This document shows, in pieces, positions 1 to 9,345 of a stretch of DNA of 30,827 nucleotides. The notes beneath the pieces are model-generated. The model was not told the DNA's origin. It searched no databases and saw only the letters and a program-made list of their open reading frames with translations. The position numbers and the translations under genes were made by a program. The DNA is taken from the IMG/VR virus record IMGVR_UViG_3300006751_000078, positions 1-30,827 of that record; one strand, written 5' to 3'. This DNA comes from a virus. Every line of letters starts with the position of its first letter. Within the stretch, counting starts at the first letter, position 1.

Positions 1-3000
1 TCCAAGGTTCAACATTACACTGCCAACTAGATTGACAGCAATTTGGAATTGTAGGATTAAAACATTCAGACTGACTATTATATGTTCCTGCAGGATCTGT
101 TATACAAGTACAAGGTGTCCAACTTCCACTGTAACAAAGACAAGAACTAGTTAAAGTAATAGCATGTTCACCACTCTCATTAAATAGTTTCTGTTTAATT
201 GTAGGAAGATCATCAGTCATAGTAACATTAGATAGTCCTGCATTTATTATAGCAGTTCTAAAACCATCAGCAGTAGTTTTTTGTCCTGTAGCAAACGAAC
301 TAGTAGAGGGTACTTCTATCCATACTAGATAACTTTGTATATAACTAGGATATGTAGGATCCCAACATGGATTAGTAGGAGTAATGGTATTATCTAAGTA
401 AAAATATTGATTAAAAGTTTTAGTACCATTACCAGTCTCAAAGAACCATTCTGCTGAACAATTTCCTGCTGCTGTTGCTGGTGTCATAGTTGCTAAGTCC
501 ATTCCACAATATGGTGGTCCAGTATTTTGTACAGTTGTATTCCACATTACAGGATCCGATGGATCATTATTCCAAAACATCTGTGTTTTTGTAGCACAAT
601 CATTAGTTCCAGTAAAAGTTCCAGGTTCACATTTCCATTTCTCACAAGATCCATCATCTACTGTTGCTAAGTTATTATAACATGGATCACTAGGATTCAT
701 ACAACCACAAGTAAAACAACTACCATCATCACATTGTGCAGTTGGATCATAATTACATCGTACATATCCTGTAGGAGTATTTGTAGGAGCTACACAATCA
801 TATGCAAGACCATCACTAGTACAATATGGGCCTGCTCCACCTGGACCAGTTCTTCCACAATTTCCTAATGCATCACAACCATTTATATCAGGATTTAGAG
901 CAAATAAACTACCTCCAGTATAATCTTCACCATCAGTACAACCACACTCACCACAACAATTAGAGGCATCTAGATTACATGCATCTTCATCTACATGATA
1001 TGGCCCTCCTGATGCTTTTGTAGGATCTTCTACACAATCACAAATTGATTCTTCACAAATACACCATCCATCCAATTCTTTCATTCCTGAATAAGTTCTC
1101 ATTATAGGCCATGTTGCAGAAGGTGGATTAGGATGAGCAGCAGCTATCCAATATTTTCCCCAATGTGTTGTAAGATCTATACCATTTGGTCCCCATGAAG
1201 TATTAGTTGATAATGGATGATTTAAGTAAGTGCTTCCCCACGTATAAGTAGTACCATCTAATGGATATCCAAATAAATCCCAATAAGTATCTGTAGCATT
1301 AAAATTAGGTAATCCTAATCCTGATAAAACACCTGTACTATTTGCCCAACTTATAAAGTTATCTACACCAGAAGACCAACTTGGCCACTTAGGATTATAA
1401 CATCCACCACATGAGGAATTAGACCAAGCTGTCATTGCAGCACACCAATTATTAGGCATAACAGTGCCAAGTATAGTTGCACCACAGTTACCACCACCTG
1501 AATGATTACCCTGCATATGACTAGTAAATGAACCACATTCAGTATTGCCACTAGGAATAATAGCAGGATTATCTTCTTTACATTTAGGAAAATCATATCC
1601 ACTAGAATCATCACAATCCCAACTAAAATAATTATTAGCATTTTCACCTATCCATGAAGTACCATTATTATTGTTTAGTGAATCTGAATAATATCCAAAT
1701 CTTTGTTCTCTGAAACGACCAGGATAAGGATTAGCATCACTATGATTTTGAGTTTGAGAATAAAATCCATCATCAAGTAATCCTGAATTTATACATTCAT
1801 TAACAGGAGCACCTGCAACCCAACTACACACACATGTTCTAGCACCTTGAGCTTGTAAATAATAACCTTCACCCTGTATCATTGTAACCACCTGTTCAAA
1901 GTTTTTTGTAAAATTAAGGCTTGAAGGAGGAGCTCCAATTGTATTTGTCCACCAATCCTGTATACCTGCCATTACATCAATCCATGTCCAATCTCCTCCA
2001 GTATTAAATGGATTATTAATACTATGGTAAAGAGTAGTACCACCACTATTAAAAATTTTAATATTAAAAGTAGAACCAAATTTAACAAAATATCCACTAG
2101 TATCAGTATGACCTTGATTCCAATGATCTCTAGTAGCAGATGAAGAAGGTCCTATACATTCACATGCATCTGGTGGCATACTACCCCCATGATCAACTGT
2201 ATTACACCATTTCATTTCTCTAAAATCACCTGCAGCTAATCCATTTGAGAATGTAGTAACATACATAAGAGAAGTATCTGACGGAGTATAATTATCAAAA
2301 CTATACTCTACTAAATTAATCATATTAAGTCCTCCTATATCATCTATTGTTGCTCCATTAACTGGATCCCACTCACAACTATCTCTATATACTGTTGATT
2401 CACATACCCAATAATATTCACAACACTCACCAGTACCAGGCCCTGTACAAGCTGGATTAGATGTTGTTGTGCATCCCATATATGTTCCATCACAATCACA
2501 AGTAGCTGCACCATCATAATTAACTGCATTTACATCTTGACAACCATAAATACAGAAATTACAACATCCAGTATTAGTACCTCCTGGTATACAAAGACAA
2601 TCTGCAGTAGGTGCTTGAGCAGGAGTTGTCATTTCTAATCCTGTATCTGCACAAATTGCATAAGTAGTATTTACTCCTGTTAAATCTATACAACCAGCAT
2701 ATAAACAAGATCCATCATCTAAATTAGCTGTAGCATCATAATTACATGCACAAACATCCATACATCCATATCTACTTAATGGCTGACTAATAAATATTGT
2801 TATTACTTCTGTACAACCTTCAGAGTCCATTACTATTATAGTATAAACACCTGGTCCTAATCCTGTTGCAGAAGATACATTTCCTGGATCAACAAATCCA
2901 CCCCAACTAGAACTCCAACCATATGTATAAGGTAATGTACCACCAATTGCAGTTATAGTAATTGTTCCATTATCAATACCAAGATCTGCATCTGTATGTA

Positions 3001-6000
3001 CTTCTGTAACAATGAAAGAACCACAATACATGCAAGAACCATCATCTACATTTGCTAAAGAACTATAATTACTTGCAGTAGGATCAGTACATCCCATTAA
3101 TATTGGCTCTTCAGGAATTATTACTTCTGGTGGACATGCATCAAATATATCATCACAACATACAGCTGGACATTCTTCTGTAACAGTTATTTTTATTTTT
3201 TGTTGTCTACAATCACCTTCAGATGTAAGACACCAACATAAATTAAGTATATGTTGAGTATCTACTGAAGCATTAGGAATTACTATATGAAAACGACCAT
3301 ACTCATCAGTTGTACCAAGATTTGCACCATCTAAAATTATATCATAATCTTCAACAGCAACTCCATTCTGATTGACTACAGTTATATACCAACACTCAGA
3401 ATCATCACATTCCAATTCTTGTGACCCCCAAAAGTCGTTTAAATCATTTATAAAAGTCTGTTCTGTAAAAGGTTCCATAGAAACATTAGTTCCCCATCCA
3501 TAATTATCTAATCCACCATAACCATAAGCAGAAGGAGAACCTGAACTAAAAGGAGGAAGAATATTAGGAGCTATAGGAGTATAATAAGGATTAACTCTTA
3601 CATGTCCTACATAATTTTCAATAGCACACATTTTAACACCTATACCATTAGCTCCTCCCATTCCAGGAGAACAATGTGGTGCTGTACCTTGTGTAAAAGT
3701 TCCATCTTTAACAGTTTGATTACCACTTGAAATAGCACCTAAAACATGTAATGGAAATGGTTTATGTGTACTAAAGATAGTATTAGGTTTAGAAGGATAT
3801 ACAAAGAAACTTGCATTATGATCAGCTGATTGACCTATCCAATTTGTGTATGCACTTACAAATGCATTATAATCACCTTTCCAAGTAAATCCTACTTCAG
3901 AATCTGATCCATCCACAAGTGTACCCATTCCATCTGTTGCTTTAGGCCAAATTGTAGTCACAGATGTACCAGTATCATGATATAATGAAGGAGATGCTGG
4001 ATTTTGTCCATCATTACCATTTTCTGCTTCATCAGCAAATATCACAGTCAAAAGACATTTTGCAGTTGATGCAGGTGGAGGACCTAATAATGTAATAGTA
4101 TTCATATTTGTTCCACTACCAGTATCACCAGCTTGTTTACCACCATACATTGTTACACCATTAACATCTGCCCATTGATGAACCTGCCAAAATATATTAC
4201 CTGGAAGATTAGTAACATTATTAGTATTCATATTAGAAGAACCAAAAGGAGATACATAATTATCCCATGAACCTGTCATAGCACAACTAGCCCAATCTAA
4301 CCAACGTTCTTTACCTTGTGCTGAATGAAATTGATTTCCTGTAAATCCTAAACCGGTTAACCAAACTTGTGTAGCATCATATGCATCTTTAACTTCAGTT
4401 TCACCCAATGAACTTGTATCATAGAAGAAATACAAATCACAATCAGCCGCCTGAGACTCAGAAAGTCCACATAATTCTGTTACCCAAGTAGGTTTATATG
4501 GATCATCTGGATTAGGAGCACCATCAACAATAGGATAATCATATGTAGCTTCTTCTTTAAGATCTGCTCTAAGATATGAAGGTAGTTTTCCATCTTCCCA
4601 ATCACATAATCCTTTTTCATTTAAATGATTTTGGTAATCAGATCCACAACAATTACCAATTCCATATCTTAAGGATTTATATTTTTTATATACATCATCA
4701 GCAAAACTACATTCTATTTCAATCTTTCTGATAACATAATCTGTTTTATCTGGTTTCTTTTCTCTTTTACACGGTGTATCCTCATATAAACATGGATTAG
4801 AAACATCAGTAGCTGAAACTTGATTTACAGTAGCTGTAGGATCATAATTATCTGCATTAGGATCAGTACAACCATATACAATAGTAATACAAGTACCATT
4901 ATCACAAGTAGCTAAAGGATTATAATTAAGTGACGTAGAATCCATACAACCATAAACACAAGGAAGACAACAATCATTAGGTGTACCTCCATCACAAGGA
5001 AAGCATGCATCAGGATCATAATTAGATGATCCAGGATCTTTACAGCCAGTACACGGAACACTAGTACAACATGAGCCATCATCATAAGTAGCTGCAACAT
5101 CATAATTACATGCTGCTATATCTGTACAACCAGGTGTACCTGTACAATCTCCACAATCACCAGCTATATATGTTATTCCAGCAGGATTTGATTCAGAAAG
5201 ACCATCAGCAGCAACAGTAAAAGAAGTACCTTCATATTCCCAACAAGCTCCTCCAAGTTCTGGAACTTGTATAGTTTCTCCTATAGCAGGAGGACCACCT
5301 GGTATATTATCAAAAAATTGTTGATTTTCAGATGGTATATTAGTTGCAAGTAAAGGAATAAAATTCACATGAAGTAATCCTGTATCACAATCTGTCCATT
5401 GATGGAATGTTTCATAATAACAAGAACCATCATCTATTGTAGCACAAGGATTAAAATTAGATGCTAAATATCCAGTTGCACAAGGCCATGTACAAGGATC
5501 TGTAACAGTTGGTATTGTAGTTGATACTGCACAATTATATACTGCAGCTGTACCATGACCATTTATATCAGGCATCCAACCAGCTTGTGCAGTACTATCC
5601 GTACAACCTAGTATATCCTCAGTTGCAGTATCACAACTAGCACAATCTACAAATGGCCCTTGTATATTTTCACATATATTACCATTTAATGTCCATTCTG
5701 GCCATACATTAGGACTAGCTCCAACAAATAATTGAGTACCTATATATTCCCAACATGCTGATGTGGAACCACAACCACATCCAAGAGAAGGATCACAATT
5801 AGCCTCTTGTATTTTTACAAACTCCCCTACTGCAGGACTTCCTACTAAATTATAAAAATTTATACTTGACTGAGATTGTAATAAAAGTTTTGCTGATCCA
5901 ACAGCAAGATTTATAGCAGTACTATCTATATAATGAACTTTATTTGAAAAAGGAGTGGCTCCAGTACAACCAGGATCACGTTCTAAAAATACATGAAATT

Positions 6001-6358
6001 CATATTCTGGTATGGTTAAGCATTCTGCACAATCAGGATATGTAGTATAAGGACCTCCTACAGAATCAAATAATGTTTGTGGAATAAAATCATTTGTTCC
6101 AAGAGATGTAGTTATAGCTACTAGTTTTATACATCTGAAAGATTGCTCACCAGTAGGAGTGGGATCTAAATAATCAGGTATTGGTATAAGAATTACATCA
6201 CCTATACTAGGTGATCCTAATGCAGTCCAAAATGCTATATTTTCAGCATGTTTAGATACGGTAGGTACCCCCACATTAGGAACAAGCCAAAAACATGTAG
6301 ATCCTGCTCCACCGCCTACTTCATCACACCAAACCCATCTATAAAAATTATCCTCCAC
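1..6358 (-). CDS. Giant cysteine-rich tail/adhesin protein (partial, C-terminus outside window)
   Basis: The minus strand stays open from a GTG at 6358 to the window edge, 2119 codons without a stop. No in-frame ATG occurs until about 5570; the GTG follows an A-rich leader and lies 11 bases after the upstream stop, so it is the likeliest start. Visible parts in order: a Cys-containing N-terminal region; a block of GCTDP-like repeats ending in DDGSC (about residues 290-525); a region with a DTSS patch vaguely like a von Willebrand A domain (about 590-960, weak); a CnaB/carboxypeptidase-regulatory-like domain (about 987-1057, with TDEYGRFHI); a further DDGSC repeat; a SprB-type repeat (about 1113-1191); two more Cys repeats; a Trp/Asn-rich region; then two repeats near 645-765. 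Position after connector and tail genes, together with adhesin-type domains, suggests a tail fibre or host-recognition protein. That role is inferred; the repeats are seen directly. Confidence 0.8.
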   Translation of the reverse strand, partial: MEDNFYRWVWCDEVGGGAGSTCFWLVPNVGVPTVSKHAENIAFWTALGSPSIGDVILIPIPDYLDPTPTGEQSFRCIKLVAITTSLGTNDFIPQTLFDSVGGPYTTYPDCAECLTIPEYEFHVFLERDPGCTGATPFSNKVHYIDSTAINLAVGSAKLLLQSQSSINFYNLVGSPAVGEFVKIQEANCDPSLGCGCGSTSACWEYIGTQLFVGASPNVWPEWTLNGNICENIQGPFVDCASCDTATEDILGCTDSTAQAGWMPDINGHGTAAVYNCAVSTTIPTVTDPCTWPCATGYLASNFNPCATIDDGSCYYETFHQWTDCDTGLLHVNFIPLLATNIPSENQQFFDNIPGGPPAIGETIQVPELGGACWEYEGTSFTVAADGLSESNPAGITYIAGDCGDCTGTPGCTDIAACNYDVAATYDDGSCCTSVPCTGCKDPGSSNYDPDACFPCDGGTPNDCCLPCVYGCMDSTSLNYNPLATCDNGTCITIVYGCTDPNADNYDPTATVNQVSATDVSNPCLYEDTPCKREKKPDKTDYVIRKIEIECSFADDVYKKYKSLRYGIGNCCGSDYQNHLNEKGLCDWEDGKLPSYLRADLKEEATYDYPIVDGAPNPDDPYKPTWVTELCGLSESQAADCDLYFFYDTSSLGETEVKDAYDATQVWLTGLGFTGNQFHSAQGKERWLDWASCAMTGSWDNYVSPFGSSNMNTNNVTNLPGNIFWQVHQWADVNGVTMYGGKQAGDTGSGTNMNTITLLGPPPASTAKCLLTVIFADEAENGNDGQNPASPSLYHDTGTSVTTIWPKATDGMGTLVDGSDSEVGFTWKGDYNAFVSAYTNWIGQSADHNASFFVYPSKPNTIFSTHKPFPLHVLGAISSGNQTVKDGTFTQGTAPHCSPGMGGANGIGVKMCAIENYVGHVRVNPYYTPIAPNILPPFSSGSPSAYGYGGLDNYGWGTNVSMEPFTEQTFINDLNDFWGSQELECDDSECWYITVVNQNGVAVEDYDIILDGANLGTTDEYGRFHIVIPNASVDTQHILNLCWCLTSEGDCRQQKIKITVTEECPAVCCDDIFDACPPEVIIPEEPILMGCTDPTASNYSSLANVDDGSCMYCGSFIVTEVHTDADLGIDNGTITITAIGGTLPYTYGWSSSWGGFVDPGNVSSATGLGPGVYTIIVMDSEGCTEVITIFISQPLSRYGCMDVCACNYDATANLDDGSCLYAGCIDLTGVNTTYAICADTGLEMTTPAQAPTADCLCIPGGTNTGCCNFCIYGCQDVNAVNYDGAATCDCDGTYMGCTTTSNPACTGPGTGECCEYYWVCESTVYRDSCEWDPVNGATIDDIGGLNMINLVEYSFDNYTPSDTSLMYVTTFSNGLAAGDFREMKWCNTVDHGGSMPPDACECIGPSSSATRDHWNQGHTDTSGYFVKFGSTFNIKIFNSGGTTLYHSINNPFNTGGDWTWIDVMAGIQDWWTNTIGAPPSSLNFTKNFEQVVTMIQGEGYYLQAQGARTCVCSWVAGAPVNECINSGLLDDGFYSQTQNHSDANPYPGRFREQRFGYYSDSLNNNNGTSWIGENANNYFSWDCDDSSGYDFPKCKEDNPAIIPSGNTECGSFTSHMQGNHSGGGNCGATILGTVMPNNWCAAMTAWSNSSCGGCYNPKWPSWSSGVDNFISWANSTGVLSGLGLPNFNATDTYWDLFGYPLDGTTYTWGSTYLNHPLSTNTSWGPNGIDLTTHWGKYWIAAAHPNPPSATWPIMRTYSGMKELDGWCICEESICDCVEDPTKASGGPYHVDEDACNLDASNCCGECGCTDGEDYTGGSLFALNPDINGCDALGNCGRTGPGGAGPYCTSDGLAYDCVAPTNTPTGYVRCNYDPTAQCDDGSCFTCGCMNPSDPCYNNLATVDDGSCEKWKCEPGTFTGTNDCATKTQMFWNNDPSDPVMWNTTVQNTGPPYCGMDLATMTPATAAGNCSAEWFFETGNGTKTFNQYFYLDNTITPTNPCWDPTYPSYIQSYLVWIEVPSTSSFATGQKTTADGFRTAIINAGLSNVTMTDDLPTIKQKLFNESGEHAITLTSSCLCYSGSWTPCTCITDPAGTYNSQSECFNPTIPNCCQSSWQCNVEPW
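645..765 (-). repeat. Two further Cys-rich DDGSC repeats
   Basis: Two adjacent copies of the same repeat lie near the left edge of the giant tail gene. The first is truncated (CNYDPTAQCDDGSC, about 765-718). The second has a lengthened first half (GCMNPSDPCYNN, ending VDDGSC, about 708-645). Confidence 0.7.
2785..3022 (-). other. SprB-type repeat domain within the giant tail protein
   Basis: The translation shows the sequence of landmarks typical of SprB repeats: NGTITITAIGGTLPYTY, then GWSSSW, then GLGPGVYTIIVMDSEGCTE. These match the family pattern (nG-i-v-a-GG-pYtY-W ... l-aG-YtvtvtD-nGCt). SprB is the gliding adhesin of Flavobacterium johnsoniae, and this repeat is largely a Bacteroidota feature. 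Its presence in a phage tail protein points to the host group and to acquisition from a host surface protein. Confidence 0.75.
4792..5130 (-). repeat. Tandem Cys-rich GCxD...NY...DDGSC protein repeats (four copies)
   Basis: Four consecutive copies are read inside the giant tail gene, at about 5130-5067, 5055-4975, 4956-4891 and 4878-4792. Each begins Gly-Cys-(Thr/Lys/Met)-Asp, has a central Asn-Tyr, and ends near Asp-Asp/Asn-Gly-Ser/Thr-Cys. Related single copies lie at about 5478-5422, 3096-3033, 2771-2708 and 2547-2484. The repeat type is familiar from secreted proteins of marine Bacteroidota and some algae. Confidence 0.8.
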
Positions 6359-6369
6359 TATTTTTTATA

Positions 6370-6543
6370 TTATTTTGTTCTTAGCTTATTATGCTCATAT
6401 TCTCCTCTACATGTTTTATGAACTATTTGTCCATCAGTAGCTTTTGTCTTTTGACATCCACATGAGAAAGGTTTGTTGCAATGTGTACAATAAGTGTGTT
6501 TTCTTTTAGGTACAACCATAGTTTTTTTATTTTTATCTAACAT
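6370..6543 (-). CDS. Small zinc-ribbon-like protein
   Basis: A 57-residue basic protein if it starts at the ATG at 6543, which overlaps the upstream stop as ATGTTAG; an ATG at 6552 would add three residues. It contains CTHC followed by CGC and a later Cys (HKTC), so a single zinc-binding site of the Cys4 type is plausible. It sits between a tail-region gene and the giant tail gene, 11 bases before the latter. The small size and missing larger fold make function unknowable here; a tail-assembly or regulatory accessory role is only a guess from position. Confidence 0.65.
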   Translation of the reverse strand: MLDKNKKTMVVPKRKHTYCTHCNKPFSCGCQKTKATDGQIVHKTCRGEYEHNKLRTK

Positions 6544-7082
6544 ACTGTGCAAGTTATTTTTTCTAATTTTCTTTTAGCAAAATTAAGAAGTTCTGTCCCA
6601 GCTTGTGGACTACTACAATATTCAACCTTTGCTCTTGCTGCATCAATCATAGTCCTAATATCATGCATTTCTTCCAATACTTTTTCTCTTTCAGAATATG
6701 GAGTACATTTATCAATATCTAACTTACATAGTTTTCTATAATACAATTCCATTAAACTAGTAGTTCTTAAGTGATTATATTCTACATATACCTTATCTCC
6801 TGGAGAAACACTATATCTAATTATATATACACCATCAGGAATAACTGTTCTTAAACCACTACAATCTGTTGTTTGAAGATTTAATGCACAAGCATTAACT
6901 GAAAAGTCAAATCCTGGTTGAACATCTATTGTTGAAGGAGAATTAAATCCAGGAGATGTTATTGCTAAATCCCCACATGTTACAGGAAGTTCAGATGCAT
7001 ACTGACTAGTATCTTTAATACTAAGTATTTCTGGATTTGAGACATTTAAAACTTCAAGACTTAATATATGTTTAGTTGCCAT
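6537..7082 (-). CDS. Conserved-looking tail-region protein, 181 aa
   Basis: The function is not recognised. The first half is beta-rich (PDGVYIIRYSVSPGDKVYVEYNHLRT), and the second half is helical and charged (YSEREKVLEEMHDIRTMIDAARAK). The protein ends in CTVC and has several other cysteines, like the tail genes on both sides. A beta-domain followed by a helical domain, lying between a tail-structural gene and the giant fibre gene, suggests a tail adaptor or fibre-attachment protein, but this is inference. The ATG at 7082 is preceded by an AT-rich leader and a strong terminator of the upstream gene, so it probably begins its own transcript. Its stop overlaps the start of the zinc-ribbon gene. 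Confidence 0.75.
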   Translation of the reverse strand: MATKHILSLEVLNVSNPEILSIKDTSQYASELPVTCGDLAITSPGFNSPSTIDVQPGFDFSVNACALNLQTTDCSGLRTVIPDGVYIIRYSVSPGDKVYVEYNHLRTTSLMELYYRKLCKLDIDKCTPYSEREKVLEEMHDIRTMIDAARAKVEYCSSPQAGTELLNFAKRKLEKITCTVC

Positions 7083-7144
7083 ATTTATGTAATTATTTAT
7101 AAATCATTAGTATCTACTAATAATATACAAAAAAAGCTTCATAT

Positions 7145-7179
7145 ATAAAACAAAAAAGGATGGGAACTTAATCCCATCC
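7145..7179 (-). terminator. Rho-independent terminator after the 407-aa tail gene
   Basis: On the minus strand GGATGGGA, a six-base loop, TCCCATCC, then TTTTTTGTTTT. The 8-bp GC-containing stem followed by a T-run lies 29 bases past the stop of the 407-aa gene, in an otherwise AT-rich gap. Confidence 0.9.
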
Positions 7180-7208
7180 CTTTATTGTTCATCATAAACT
7201 ATACTAAT

Positions 7209-8432
7209 CTACTCTCCTTCCTCTTCTCCTGTTTCGTCACAACTACCTTCCTCAGGTGGAACAATAGGAAGTCCTGGTGCATTCATATTTCCTGCTCCAT
7301 CTCCTACTCCTACTCCTGCGGCAGCAGCAATTGCATCCCAAGCAGCATCTAATTCAGCAATACCAACAACATCATCACATTCAATAGCAATACTTACTAA
7401 ATACTGATCATTATCAAACACTCCAGTTGGATTGTTAAATCTTGGAACAGAATGCAATAAATAATAAACCGCATAATATCCTACAGGATATGTGTTAGGT
7501 GATGTAGGTCTATTAACTGCATTAATAATAGCATCTCCATGTTCTATTTGTCTAAAACGTGAAGAATCTCTATTACCAGCATTATAGCCACCATCCTGAC
7601 GATATCTACCATCCATAATAAGATCTCGTAAAATACGTTCTCCTGAAGTTTCAGGTCTACCTTGTACTTGTATAACAGTACATCCTGGATCTGTAAACAC
7701 AGGTACAGAAGTTACACAACAATCTGTACATGGATCTCCATCATCATCTAAGATAGAAGCACTAAATTGAAGTGGTTCATATGGATACCAATCTCTAGTA
7801 TCAAATGAACAATTATCAAATATAGTTTCCATATCAGTCTGAACTGTAAGTGTAACAGTACCTCCTCCATCAGTAGCAAGAATGAAAGGATTTATTGTTG
7901 CATCATCATTAATAGCAGCTGTCCAAGCGGCTGAAACTTCAGCACCAGACCAGAATAAAGGAGCTTCAGTATCTTCACAACATCCTGTAATATCTGCAAT
8001 CATATAAGCATTTCTGTTAAGATATCTTAATACATCTGTACCTTTAACATCAATTCTTAATTGTGGATGTGAATCACATGGATAACAATCATCTGGAATT
8101 GTAAGTACAATATTTACTAATTCCGGATCATAACAACATGTTTTCCACATTCTATTAATAAAGTGTGTTTTAATTACCTTTGATTTAATTGATTCAGCAT
8201 ATCCACCATGAAGTGGATTGCCACCAATTGTATCTACAGTATTTAGGTTTCCCTGAACAAGTAAAAAACCTGCTTCAGAGTTAGGTGGAACTGCAGGGGC
8301 AATGCTCAAATACGTTGTAGCATCAACTAATCCCCATTCACCAGCAGCTAGGTCTTGTGTTGCTGTACCATTAGCTGCTTCCCCGGCTGTAGATATCATA
8401 CTTTTTTTATAAGCGTGATCAAAATAAGCCAT
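7209..8432 (-). CDS. Probable tail structural protein, 407 aa, cysteine-rich
   Basis: I do not recognise a named family. The protein begins MAYFDHAYKKSM, has several Cys pairs (KTCCYD, TGCCED, TDCCVT) and a CYPC motif, and ends in an acidic Glu-rich tail after an Ala/Gly-rich helix. Near residues 265-350 is a segment rich in Arg, Asn and Tyr (RILRDLIMDGRYRQDGGYN and onward) followed by VGYYAVYYLLHSVPRF, which looks like a packed beta-structural domain. Its own intergenic leader upstream and a strong terminator downstream imply high, separately controlled expression, as expected for an abundant virion component such as a tail tube. Position after the connector gene supports this. Confidence is high that it is a gene and moderate that it is a tail protein. 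Confidence 0.8.
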   Translation of the reverse strand: MAYFDHAYKKSMISTAGEAANGTATQDLAAGEWGLVDATTYLSIAPAVPPNSEAGFLLVQGNLNTVDTIGGNPLHGGYAESIKSKVIKTHFINRMWKTCCYDPELVNIVLTIPDDCYPCDSHPQLRIDVKGTDVLRYLNRNAYMIADITGCCEDTEAPLFWSGAEVSAAWTAAINDDATINPFILATDGGGTVTLTVQTDMETIFDNCSFDTRDWYPYEPLQFSASILDDDGDPCTDCCVTSVPVFTDPGCTVIQVQGRPETSGERILRDLIMDGRYRQDGGYNAGNRDSSRFRQIEHGDAIINAVNRPTSPNTYPVGYYAVYYLLHSVPRFNNPTGVFDNDQYLVSIAIECDDVVGIAELDAAWDAIAAAAGVGVGDGAGNMNAPGLPIVPPEEGSCDETGEEEGE

Positions 8433-8504
8433 TTTTTTTAATTGCCCTACTATTTTTAATTTATAAGGACTTTATTTAACATAAACAGAATGGGTTTATT
8501 CATT

Positions 8505-8531
8505 GTACCCAGATAAAAGTACCCAAACCTA
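8505..8531 (-). promoter_or_regulatory. Candidate promoter/operator for the 407-aa tail gene
   Basis: The 152-base gap before the 407-aa gene contains TAGGTTTG (8531-8524), matching the Bacteroidota -7 box TAnnTTTG, followed by two GGGTAC copies spaced 14 bases apart (8524-8519 and 8510-8505). No clear -33 TTTG is seen. The first GGGTAC overlaps the box, which would suit an operator. An imperfect stem at 8556-8584 (AAGACTT/AAGTCTT) just after the previous stop may be a weak terminator. Confidence 0.4.
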
Positions 8532-8584
8532 AACTTCTATCCTTCATTATAATATAAGACTTTTTTATCTAGTAATCAAGTCTT

Positions 8585-9340
8585 TTAATTATTTTTTTCT
8601 GCAGACTGAGTTCCTCTCATATACTGATTTACTGCATCAATATCTCCTGCCATTATTGCAACAGCTTCATCAATAATAACTTCTACAATATCATCTTTAA
8701 ACTCAGATATCACATTAACAGCTGATGTATTCTGGGTATAAGGATCTACACAACCTAATATTTGTATATTTCTAGGTTTTCTATAATATGTTAATTCAGG
8801 ATTAACTATATTAAATTTTCTTCTATATATCCTTATCTTATTACCTTGTAATGTACAAAATGTTTCACCCCAATCAAAATCAGGTCTTTTTAATTTATCT
8901 CTCATTATCAAATCTACATTAGCTTCTTCTGCTAAATATACAGTCATAGATCTTCCATTATATACTACAATATCATCTGCAGGAGTAACACCTTTTATTT
9001 TAGTAGCCTTAACAGGACAACATTCTGATTCAGCTTCTGCACTAACTCTTTTATATTCTAAATAATCAGATGGCCAATTAGTTGCTTCAAAATAATCAGC
9101 AAAAAGAGTACCTGTTAATGTATATTCATTAAGTAAAATCTGAAGATCATCTATTCTACGCTTAGATGCTTCATCTCCTTCCTTATACATATTATTACCA
9201 TGAAGTTGTCTTCTACACCATTCAATTTGAGCTTTATTAAAGGCTTCAATAATTTGCCAGCATTCTAAATTATCATAGTCATTGCTAGCTAATTTATTTA
9301 ACCTTTGCATAAACTTTATTTGAAGAGTAGTATTGTTCAT
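8585..9340 (-). CDS. Head-tail connector / ring-type protein, 251 aa
   Basis: Likely a head-completion or tail-adaptor protein acting below the portal. Evidence: position two genes after the MCP; the size usual for such proteins; an N-terminal helical region (IIEAFNKAQIEWCRRQLHG); a middle with WPSDYLEYKRVSAEA, a pattern typical of connector proteins of crAss-like and P22-gp4-like type; beta strands (NKIRIYRRKFNIVNPELTYY); and a C-terminal helix (DDIVEVIIDEAVAIMAGDID) of the kind ending these proteins. The family link is from memory of patterns and not from an alignment. The start ATG at 9340 follows the upstream stop by five bases, so the two genes are probably co-transcribed. Confidence 0.7.
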   Translation of the reverse strand: MNNTTLQIKFMQRLNKLASNDYDNLECWQIIEAFNKAQIEWCRRQLHGNNMYKEGDEASKRRIDDLQILLNEYTLTGTLFADYFEATNWPSDYLEYKRVSAEAESECCPVKATKIKGVTPADDIVVYNGRSMTVYLAEEANVDLIMRDKLKRPDFDWGETFCTLQGNKIRIYRRKFNIVNPELTYYRKPRNIQILGCVDPYTQNTSAVNVISEFKDDIVEVIIDEAVAIMAGDIDAVNQYMRGTQSAEKNN

Positions 9341-9345
9341 CTATC

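Noticed and set aside
4300-4520. A von Willebrand A domain in the giant tail protein
   Set aside because: A DTSS patch and nearby helices are suggestive, but the full DxSxS site is incomplete and distances are uncertain, so it is mentioned only as weak.
1432-5103. Short minus-strand ORFs at 1432-1647, 2344-2529 and 4912-5103
   Set aside because: They lie in another frame of the giant tail gene and have repetitive hydrophobic translations typical of shadow frames.
8556-8584. Strong terminator after the connector gene
   Set aside because: The 7-bp stem has a 15-base loop and no T-run, so it is at best weak.
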